This document shows positions 1 to 6,164 of a DNA stretch of 13,980 bases, piece after piece. The position numbers and the translations under genes were made by a program. Source of the DNA: Candidatus Sumerlaeota bacterium (GTDB taxonomy: Bacteria > Sumerlaeota > Sumerlaeia > JADFCT01); the NCBI GenBank assembly GCA_026398575.1, contig JAPLSP010000287.1, forward strand, positions 1-13,980. The letters run 5' to 3'. Within the stretch, counting starts at the first letter, position 1, and each line of letters starts with the position of its first letter. Under the pieces are notes generated by a model. It searched no databases. It saw nothing but the letters and a program-made list of their open reading frames with translations, and had not been told where the DNA came from.

Positions 1-149
1 CTTGCCAGACTACCATCGAGTCATCCCTGTTCGTTCATTACCGCGTCATCCACGCGCCGCAGGATGTTTTCGCCTTGCCTTCGCTGCCTGTGCCGAACAG
101 AATTTTATGTGCCCATTTTGCGCGGCTAAAGGCATACGAAAATTTTATT

Positions 150-1067
150 ATGGAGATCATTAATATTTCAAAATATGCTTCTACTCACACAAAAATGCTT
201 TTTAATTCGCATCGAGGTAAAATGTTTCGCCTTGATCAACAGCGTAGCTATCTGATAATAGGTACCGACGCGGTAGGCGTACATAACGAAGCCACAACGA
301 CGCCACGGATGTGCCGCCTTAATCTGGAAACGCAGCAGATAAAGCCGTGGGACCCACCTTTGGATTTGGAAACGTCTCGCATCGTCCAATATAGTTTACC
401 CTGCGTAGTCAATCCAGAAAAAGGTCCGCTATATTTTACTGCTGAATACCTGGATGCTGGAACGACCCAATCACGCATTTACCGTTGCGATCATCTGGAT
501 GCAAAACCGGTCGTAGTCGCCTCCTATCCGCCGCCCTTTCAGATTCCTGCCCCCGGAGGGCGTTATCCGTTCGACTATCTCACCCAAGCTCTGCATTTCA
601 GGAAATATTCCCCTCCGCTTAATAACAAAATAATTAAGATACCCTATCGCAAGACATACAATACGGGGGATATGAAACATGCCTACACTGGCCGTCCGGA
701 TGCGAATCCCATCTATCAAGATTGGGAAATCTGGAGCGGGACTATTGAGCAGTGGAATGAAAACAAACCATGTCTCGATCTTTGTGCAGGTACGTGCTTT
801 GAATTTAATCCCGCCGGGCTTGGCGATTTTAAGCGCCTTGCACGTTTTCGAAATTCAGAAAATCTTTTTGGCTGGTCTATTGCAGTGTCGCCCGATGGCA
901 AATTCGTGATCTTTGGGCAATCACGCTCTGATAGCAATGCCACAATCGAAGAGGCTTTGATGGCGGTTGATATCAACACAGGCGCGTGCACTCCCATTTT
1001 GCTCCATGAAGTGGGCGATCACGCGGATGGTTGCTTTCGCAATTTATTCGCTTTTGTATATCAATGA
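150..1067 (+). CDS. Hypothetical protein, beta-propeller-like, 5' end uncertain
   Basis: I do not recognise this as a named family. The C-terminal part contains GWSIAVSPDGKFVIFG followed by a VDINTG segment, which looks like a WD40/PD40 propeller blade (SPDG turn, then strands). An earlier stretch, FRLDQQRSYLIIGTD followed by CRLNLETQQIKPW, has the same pattern of a value lookup and a summary strand. It could therefore be a small cytoplasmic propeller; no signal peptide is visible from this start. The reading frame has no stop back to the first bases of the window, so the gene may begin outside it. ATG 150 is the first ATG in the frame; TTG 75 is possible, and neither has a clear ribosome binding site. 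The DNA is visibly more AT-rich than murB next to it, which suggests a different origin or weak codon selection. The stop lies just before murB, so the two could be co-transcribed. The coding call is fairly sure, the function is not. Confidence 0.55.
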   Translation: MEIINISKYASTHTKMLFNSHRGKMFRLDQQRSYLIIGTDAVGVHNEATTTPRMCRLNLETQQIKPWDPPLDLETSRIVQYSLPCVVNPEKGPLYFTAEYLDAGTTQSRIYRCDHLDAKPVVVASYPPPFQIPAPGGRYPFDYLTQALHFRKYSPPLNNKIIKIPYRKTYNTGDMKHAYTGRPDANPIYQDWEIWSGTIEQWNENKPCLDLCAGTCFEFNPAGLGDFKRLARFRNSENLFGWSIAVSPDGKFVIFGQSRSDSNATIEEALMAVDINTGACTPILLHEVGDHADGCFRNLFAFVYQ

Positions 1068-1083
1068 AATGGAATCACCAAGC

Positions 1084-1959
1084 ATGAACACACCCTTCGA
1101 ATTCGCAGATTCAAATCATCCGCTCGCGCCGCTGACCACTTATCAAGTTGGCGGGCCGGCGAGGCTTGTGCTCAAACCGCGCACGCTCGACGAGGCGCGC
1201 GACGCATACCAATGGCTTTGCGTTCAGGCCGGACGCAAAATTATCCTGGGGTGCGGATCGAATGTGCTGTTTGCGGATGAAGGCTTTGACGGCATTATCC
1301 TGCTCACTACCGAACTCAATCGGATCGAGCCGCAAGGCGATAGTTGCTATCAGGTCGAAAGCGGGACGAAACTGGATGATCTTGTCTGCAACGTCATGAT
1401 CGCCGGCAACTATGAAGGCGTCGGCTGCCTGACGGGGATTCCGGGCTCGGTGGGCGGCGCGATCTATATGAACGCCGGCGCAGGCGATGGCAGCATTTGC
1501 CAATTGATCGAATCCGTTGAAGTCGAAGGCGAGCGCGGCAAGCGGCTTGCTGAAATATCCCCCGATCTTTATGGCTATCGCCACCAAACCTTCTGCGCCT
1601 CCGGCGAATTGATCCTGCGCGCCCGCTTCCGCTTCAAACGCGCCGAAAAGGACCAGCGTGCGATCTATGAGCGCTATTTGCAGCGCCGCCTCGATAAACA
1701 TCCGCAAGGCGCCTGCTGCGGATCGGTCTTCAGAAATCCCGAGGGCGACCACGCCGGACGGCTCATTGAGGCGTGCGGCCTCAAAGGATTGCGTCGCGGC
1801 GGCGCGGTCATCAGCCCCAAGCACGCCAATTTCATCATGAACGAAGGCGGCGCGACGTGCGCCGATATCCTCTTCCTGATCGCCCTCTGCAAACGCGCCG
1901 TCAAAGACCGCTTCGGCATCGAGCTAAAGGAAGAAGTTGTGATCGTGTCCCGCGTGTAA
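1084..1959 (+). CDS. murB: UDP-N-acetylenolpyruvoylglucosamine reductase (MurB, type II)
   Basis: This cytoplasmic FAD enzyme reduces UDP-GlcNAc-enolpyruvate to UDP-MurNAc with NADPH, the second committed step of peptidoglycan precursor synthesis. The FAD-binding domain shows TYQVGGPA, then GCGSNVLFADEGFDG, then GIPGSVGGAIYMNAGA. The C-terminal domain has GSVFRNP, AGRLIEACGLKG and SPKHANFI. By family comparison the proton-donor serine is Ser214, the substrate-site arginine is Arg166 in YGYRHQ, and the C-terminal catalytic glutamate is about Glu284. At 291 residues it matches the shorter type II enzymes rather than the roughly 340-residue E. coli type. The start is ambiguous: ATG 1069 lies one base after the upstream stop and would be translationally coupled, while ATG 1084 gives the usual short N-terminus. 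Neither has a strong ribosome binding site. No mur, fts or ddl neighbours are present, so the gene is outside the usual dcw cluster here. Confidence 0.95.
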   Translation: MNTPFEFADSNHPLAPLTTYQVGGPARLVLKPRTLDEARDAYQWLCVQAGRKIILGCGSNVLFADEGFDGIILLTTELNRIEPQGDSCYQVESGTKLDDLVCNVMIAGNYEGVGCLTGIPGSVGGAIYMNAGAGDGSICQLIESVEVEGERGKRLAEISPDLYGYRHQTFCASGELILRARFRFKRAEKDQRAIYERYLQRRLDKHPQGACCGSVFRNPEGDHAGRLIEACGLKGLRRGGAVISPKHANFIMNEGGATCADILFLIALCKRAVKDRFGIELKEEVVIVSRV

Positions 1960-1998
1960 TCCAGAATTCAGATCGAATTTTTAATTGAAAGGCAGCAC

Positions 1999-2235
1999 GC
2001 CACCGCTGGGCCTTGTGCCAGTGGAGCGGTGGTTTTGCTCTAGCAGTGATCGCCTTTTCTCGCCGCCACCACTGGGCCTTGTGCCAGTGGGGCGATGATT
2101 TTGCATTTGTCGCGCGCGATGTTGCTGCACAATCATCGCTCCACTGGCACACGGCCCAGTGGTGGCGGAGGATAAAATGGGAATATCTTTCTAGAGCAAA
2201 ATCATCGCTCCACCGGCACAAGGCCCGGTAGTGGC
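1999..2235. repeat. Four REP-like hairpin units in a nested inverted arrangement
   Basis: Four copies of a roughly 41-45 bp unit fill most of the 369-bp gap between murB and the M1 peptidase gene. Units 1999-2043 and 2065-2105 read forward; 2126-2168 and 2191-2235 read in reverse. Unit 1 pairs with unit 4 (both share CTAGAGCAAAA or its complement at the edge) and unit 2 pairs with unit 3, so the whole block is a nested palindrome. Each unit carries its own hairpin: CCACTGG, an 8-base loop GCCTTGTG, then CCAGTGG. In unit 4 the stem reads CCACCGG/CCGGTAG: one T:A-type pair is changed on both sides and pairing is kept, with one mismatch elsewhere. Unit 1 keeps a G-T pair. This looks like a BIME (paired REP elements). 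It could also end murB transcription. I see nothing in the flanking bases 1960-1998 and 2236-2328. Confidence 0.8.
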
Positions 2236-2328
2236 GAAGGGCAGCGGAATTTTGGATCGCACCCTCGTTGGCGCCCGCTGAAAAACAAGGCTGGACAAGC
2301 CGCTGAAGATTCCGGTAGTTGTTTGTTC

Positions 2329-4869
2329 ATGAAAAAGATGACGTTCATCTTGATCGCGGCGGCGTTGCTGATCCTGGCGGCCGGCGCGGGAATCTTCATC
2401 TATCTCGCCTCGCAGCCCCGGACCGCGCCCGAGCGCTTGCAGGCCGCGGTTAAAACCGAAGAAGATTTGAACAAGAAAATCCTGCTGCTTGCAGCCTCCA
2501 AGGTGCCGGACGCGGCGCAAAAAACCGGCGCGCTGGAAGACAAAATTGCAAAAAAATACCAAGCCGTCATCGAACGGCATCCCTCGACGCCCGAAGCCGA
2601 GGAAGCCGCCTACCGCCTCATGCGCCGGCGCCTCGATACCCTCGGCGACGCCAAACAAAGACGCGAAACAATCAGGACATTCCTCAAAGAGCATCCTAAT
2701 TCGCCGCACGCGGCGGACCTTGAATGGGAGGTTGCCGAGCTGCTCGACAAAGACCCCAACCAGCGGCTGGAGACGATCAAAGCCTATACCGAGTTCGCCG
2801 ACCGGTTCAGCTCCGATACGCGCGCGGGCGATGCCCTTTTGCGCGTAGCCCGCGTTTACGATGAGATCAAGGAATTCGGCGCCGCCGCGCAGGCTTACGA
2901 AAAATTCATCCATCAATGCCCCAAGCACCCGCGCGTCGAAGACGCCCAGCTGCGCCTGGCGGAGATATACGAGGAGAAATTAAAACAGAAAGAAAAAGCC
3001 AAAGAAGCCTACGACAAGCTGCGGCAAGGCGATAAAAAAGACGGCGAAACGGCGGGCGGCGTCAAAGGCAGAACCGGCGGCGGGGGCGGCGGCGCGGCGG
3101 CCGTCGGACGGGCGCGCGGCGGGCAGATGGACGCCGAGGAAGCCGAAGCCGAGCGCAGGGAATACCGCCGGAAATATTACGTCGTTCCGGAAATCAGCCC
3201 TTATGACGCGGCCTTTCGCGAATCCGAAAATCCGCTCTTCAAGCGTCTGAGCGAGCAGGGGCTACATCCCTCCCACTACGAAATCGAACTGGTGATTCTG
3301 CCCGAATGGAACGAAATGCGCTGCTCGGTGACGGTGCAATTGAGCGTCTCCCGCAGGATCGAAAACCAATTCATCATGATGCTGAACGAGGACCTGAACA
3401 TCTCGTCGCTGGCCGTGGGCGCCCGTCCCCAGTTCCTCACGTCCCGCCGCGAAGGGCCGTTGCTGGTCGCGGCGTTGCCGCAGGACATGACCGTCATCAA
3501 TCCCGGCGCGTCCGTGCGGCTGCAGATGATCTACGACGGAACCTGCGAGGACACCTGGAGCATGGACCGCATCACAAGCGCGGGAGCGTATCTGAGAGTC
3601 GAATCCCTATGGCTTCCCTTGTTCGGGTTCGATTCGGCGATGACGGCCGATCTGCGCGTCACGGTTCCCGATACGATGACGGCTTTCGGTCCGGGCGTTC
3701 AGCAGGGCGCCCCCACGAAGGTCGCGGGCGGCCTCACCAAAGCGGCGACGCATCATTGGCAAAGCGCCCTGCCGGTTTTGGGCATCTGCACGGCGGCCGC
3801 GAACTATCAAGTCCGGACGCAAATCCTCGAAGGCATTCCCGTCACCGTCGCCTTGTTTCCGCGGCACAGCCGTTATGCAGGCGCCTACTTCAAGGAAATC
3901 CAGGGAGCGCTGAAATTTTTCATCTCCAAGTTCGGCGCCTTCGCTTATCCGTCGCTCACCATCGCCGAAATCCAAGACTTCCCCGGCGGTTACGGCTCGC
4001 CGGGATTGGTGATGATCGGCAGCGATTTCTTCAGCGCCTCGGACGGCGCGACGACGGCGCCTGCCGAATTCCTGGCACACGAAATCGCGCACCAGTGGTT
4101 CGGCAACAAACTGCGCGTGGATTTGTCCGAGCGCAGCATCCCGTGGCTCAGCGAGGGCTTCGCCACCTACGCCGACGCGCTCTACGTCGAGCATCGCGAC
4201 GGCCCGGCGGCGCTGCGGCGGCATCTGATGAACTACTCGCTCTTTTACTACAAGGGCCTGCTCGCCTTCCGCGATTGGCCGCTGCTGAAAGTACGGCATC
4301 AAAATGAGATGTACCGCCCCATCACCTACGAGAAAGGCGCCTGGACGCTGCACACCCTGCGCTGGGTGATGGGAGATGAAAAATTCTTCGCGGCGTTGCG
4401 CGACTATTGCGACGCCAACACGCACAAGTTCGTAACCGTGGACACGTTCCGCGAAGCATGCGAAAAACACAGCGACCAATCGCTGAAGGTCTTCTTCGAG
4501 CAATGGTTCGAGCGTGAAGGAATGCCGTCCTATTCGATTGCCGCCGCCTTCTCCGACCGCGCGACGTCCGCCGCGCAGCCTGTCGAAGCGGCCTCCGGCG
4601 CCCCCTTCGGATCGAACACGCCCAAAGAATATCCCCTCACCGTGACGGTGACCCAGAAAGAACCGTTCTTCGATTTGCCGGTGGAATTGACCTTCGACTT
4701 CGCGGATGGAACGCAGACCCTGCGCCGCACGCACGTCAGCGACGAAGTAACGACATTGACCTTCGCCTTGCCGCGCCCGCCGGTCACGGTCACGCTGGAC
4801 AAAGACAACTGGATCCTCAAGCATCCAAATCAGAAAGAATTAACAGCAACGTTCCGCCCGGCGCCATGA
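2329..4869 (+). CDS. Membrane-anchored TPR protein fused to an M1-family aminopeptidase domain
   Basis: The 846-residue product has three parts. Residues 1-30 are MKK followed by one hydrophobic segment with no lipobox cysteine, so it is an uncleaved anchor or signal peptide and the rest is probably periplasmic. Residues of about 70-235 are TPR-like helices resembling BamD/YbgF-type lipoproteins (AYEKFIHQCPKHPRVEDAQ, then RLAEIYEEK). A Gly-rich linker near 243-265 leads into an M1 metallopeptidase. The zinc site is His584-Glu585-x-x-His588 with Glu609 in WLSEGFATY, and the catalytic tyrosine is probably Tyr667 in ITYEKGAW. Two departures stand out: 20 residues separate HEIAH from the Glu instead of the usual 18, and the GAMEN exopeptidase motif is replaced by GGYGSPG at 553-559. 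A beta-rich C-terminus follows. The frame also opens at TTG 2323, but ATG 2329 immediately precedes Lys-Lys and the anchor. Peptidase activity is likely; substrate unknown. Confidence 0.9.
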   Translation: MKKMTFILIAAALLILAAGAGIFIYLASQPRTAPERLQAAVKTEEDLNKKILLLAASKVPDAAQKTGALEDKIAKKYQAVIERHPSTPEAEEAAYRLMRRRLDTLGDAKQRRETIRTFLKEHPNSPHAADLEWEVAELLDKDPNQRLETIKAYTEFADRFSSDTRAGDALLRVARVYDEIKEFGAAAQAYEKFIHQCPKHPRVEDAQLRLAEIYEEKLKQKEKAKEAYDKLRQGDKKDGETAGGVKGRTGGGGGGAAAVGRARGGQMDAEEAEAERREYRRKYYVVPEISPYDAAFRESENPLFKRLSEQGLHPSHYEIELVILPEWNEMRCSVTVQLSVSRRIENQFIMMLNEDLNISSLAVGARPQFLTSRREGPLLVAALPQDMTVINPGASVRLQMIYDGTCEDTWSMDRITSAGAYLRVESLWLPLFGFDSAMTADLRVTVPDTMTAFGPGVQQGAPTKVAGGLTKAATHHWQSALPVLGICTAAANYQVRTQILEGIPVTVALFPRHSRYAGAYFKEIQGALKFFISKFGAFAYPSLTIAEIQDFPGGYGSPGLVMIGSDFFSASDGATTAPAEFLAHEIAHQWFGNKLRVDLSERSIPWLSEGFATYADALYVEHRDGPAALRRHLMNYSLFYYKGLLAFRDWPLLKVRHQNEMYRPITYEKGAWTLHTLRWVMGDEKFFAALRDYCDANTHKFVTVDTFREACEKHSDQSLKVFFEQWFEREGMPSYSIAAAFSDRATSAAQPVEAASGAPFGSNTPKEYPLTVTVTQKEPFFDLPVELTFDFADGTQTLRRTHVSDEVTTLTFALPRPPVTVTLDKDNWILKHPNQKELTATFRPAP

Positions 4870-4913
4870 GTTTTAAAGGACGAGACGGCAACTATGGATG
4901 AACTGACCGAATA

Positions 4914-4964
4914 GAGTCAGGTCAGAATCAAAACTCAAGCTTAAGACTTGAATCTGACCGACTC
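4914..4964. repeat. Imperfect intergenic hairpin
   Basis: GAGTC-A-GGTCAGA at the left pairs with TCTGACC-GACTC at the right, with one bulged A and a looser AT-rich inner stem around CAAGCTTAAGACTTG. It lies about 45 bp after the stop of the M1 peptidase gene. No run of T follows, so a standard intrinsic terminator is not supported. It may be a solo REP or MITE remnant. The remainder of the 4870-5077 gap shows no gene; TTGTC-AA-GACAA at 4976-4987 is a weak dyad that could be an operator for the toxin-antitoxin genes, but this is speculative. Confidence 0.4.
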
Positions 4965-5065
4965 CTTTGAGATCGTTGTCAAGACAAACACGGCGGCACA
5001 GGCGATCTGGAACGTGAGTTTGAAGAGATACTAATGGTAGGATGCACCGCTAAAATAATCCAAAC

Positions 5066-5071
5066 AGGAGG
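5066..5071 (+). promoter_or_regulatory. Strong ribosome binding site of the vapB-like gene
   Basis: AGGAGG lies six bases before ATG 5078. This is the clearest Shine-Dalgarno on the plus strand and fixes the antitoxin start at 5078 rather than the internal ATG five codons later. Confidence 0.8.
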
Positions 5072-5077
5072 CGCGCC

Positions 5078-5299
5078 ATGCTGTCTATTATGGCTGGAGC
5101 CCAGCAGATAAAACTGCCCGCTCGAATATCCCGGAAGCTTCAGGGCAAGAAGATAAAAATTGAGGAAACCAAGGATGGAGTTCTGCTCAAGCCGGAAGAA
5201 AACATGATTGACTATGGAATGGGATTGTTCAAGGGAACAAGAATATCAACTGCCAACTTCCTTGCTCTCAAAGCACGCGATAAGGAGCTGGAAAAATGA
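5078..5299 (+). CDS. AbrB/VapB-type antitoxin, 73 residues
   Basis: The N-terminal part IKLPARISRKLQGKKIKIEE followed by TKDGVLLKP has the swapped-hairpin AbrB pattern: a beta strand with IPxxIR-like residues, a Gly-Lys turn, then a strand ending in a Lys-Pro. Such domains bind operator DNA as dimers. The C-terminal tail (about residues 43-73, GMGLFKGTRISTANF) is the kind of flexible segment that wraps around a PIN toxin. The stop overlaps the ATG of the downstream toxin frame (ATGA at 5296-5299), the usual coupled arrangement of vapBC operons. By family, the antitoxin represses its own operon together with the toxin. The antitoxin is intact although the toxin frame is interrupted, so it may be an orphan on its way to loss, or may still act on other VapC copies. 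Confidence 0.78.
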   Translation: MLSIMAGAQQIKLPARISRKLQGKKIKIEETKDGVLLKPEENMIDYGMGLFKGTRISTANFLALKARDKELEK

Positions 5300-5712
5300 G
5301 CACAGATTATGTTCTTGATAGTTCCGCTCTGTTCGCATAGTTCGCAGAAGAAGAAGGCGCAACGAGGGTGCGGTCGCTATTCAGAATGGCGGCAAGAGGT
5401 CAATGCTCCATCGCAATGCATAAAATCAATTTGCTAGAGGCCTATTATGGCGCATGGAATCTTGAGGATAGGGCCAAAGCGGATGAACTGCTGCGTGTGG
5501 TATCGAGCCTTTCAATTGAAATCCGAGACAGTCTGATTGACAGCGTTTTTCATGAGGCGGCGCGGCTAAAGACTTCGCACAAGCTTTCGCTTGCTGACGC
5601 CATTGCGCTCGCTGAGGCGAAAACACATGACGCCAAAATCGTCACTTCAGACCACCACGAAATGGACGAAATTGAACGCCGCGAGAAAATTGGGTTCTAC
5701 TGGATTCGATAA
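5296..5712 (+). pseudogene. VapC-like PIN-domain toxin interrupted by an in-frame TAG
   Basis: Read from ATG 5296 the frame is MSTDYVLDSSALFA, then TAG at 5338-5340, then FAEEEGATRV and onward to TAA at 5710. Across the stop it is one continuous PIN domain of 138 positions, the normal VapC size. All four acidic residues expected for the Mg-dependent ribonuclease site are present in that frame: Asp8, Glu48 (NLLEAYYGA), Asp101 (SLADAIALAEA) and Asp119 (VTSDHHEMDE). Family members usually have a leucine at the stop position, so a single TTG-to-TAG change explains it. Reinitiation at GTG 5368 or ATG 5392 would produce a protein lacking Asp8 and probably inactive. The rest of the frame is undamaged, so the lesion is recent, a sequencing error, or suppressed. 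Family assignment is strong; loss of function is inferred. Confidence 0.82.
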
Positions 5713-5735
5713 TGAAGAAACGCGCCTCAAATTAA

Positions 5736-6065
5736 TCAGGCGTTTTCATTCGCTTGAATCTGCTGCTCAATCTCGTCCGGATGCGCCCGATAGTAAGCCC
5801 ATGCGTTTGCCAAGTCTTCCGCACGAAGGCTCGGATAGCACTTCAACAGGTCAGATTCCGTTGCCCCCAAGCGCTTGGCCTGGACTAATACCCAGATGGG
5901 AATCCGGGCGCCGACAATGCATGGCTCGCCTCCGCAAACGCCCGGCTGGCTGTCTATTCCTGGAAACGCTTCATCCAGGTCTGAGACCACCCATTTCAGG
6001 AGCTGGGCCTTCTCAGAGCGCGTCATGGCGCTCAACAGCCGCTCTGCTTCCAAAAGCGCATTCAT
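5736..6065 (-). CDS. DUF433 domain protein (orphan antitoxin-like)
   Basis: The 109-residue product contains the DUF433 signature: PGVCGGEPCIVGARIPIWVL at residues 41-60, then a helix with RLGATESDLLKCYPSL and DLANAWAYYRAHPDEIE. DUF433 is a small winged-helix-like domain, commonly the antitoxin of a DUF5615 PIN-like (Mut7-C) toxin and usually directly upstream of it. Residues 1-35 form an additional helical N-terminus (MNALLEAERLLSAMTRSEK). Here no DUF5615 frame follows: the gene ends 23 bp from the end of the interrupted vapC on the other strand. It therefore looks like an orphan in a decaying toxin-antitoxin island. The ribosome binding site is weak (GGCGGA, 5 bases before the ATG). The family is certain from the signature; the regulatory role is inferred. 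Confidence 0.86.
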   Translation of the reverse strand: MNALLEAERLLSAMTRSEKAQLLKWVVSDLDEAFPGIDSQPGVCGGEPCIVGARIPIWVLVQAKRLGATESDLLKCYPSLRAEDLANAWAYYRAHPDEIEQQIQANENA

Positions 6066-6164
6066 AGTTATCCGCCGACTGCAAATTCAATATGTATATT
6101 TCTGAACCAGTCGTTGGGATTTTTCAATGGGAAAAACGATCACTTAACAAATATAATGACACAA

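Noticed and set aside
967..1083. Longer murB with an N-terminal extension
   Set aside because: This part overlaps the upstream gene and lacks MurB similarity; starts at 1069 or 1084 fit the family.
1111..1824. 237-codon frame on the minus strand
   Set aside because: Antisense to murB, whose catalytic motifs are unambiguous.
2191..2928. 245-codon frame on the minus strand
   Set aside because: Runs through the REP-like repeat and antisense to the TPR part of the M1 gene.
3607..4824. 405-codon frame on the minus strand
   Set aside because: Antisense to the M1 peptidase gene, whose zinc motif is on the plus strand; no domain or ribosome binding site supports it.
5591..6067. 158-codon frame on the plus strand
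   Set aside because: Overlaps the vapC end and is antisense to the DUF433 gene, whose signature motif is clear.
6100..6160. Terminator after the EF-G-like gene
   Set aside because: Only TTTTTC-CCATT-GAAAAA, an AT-rich 6-bp stem, is present; not a convincing intrinsic terminator.
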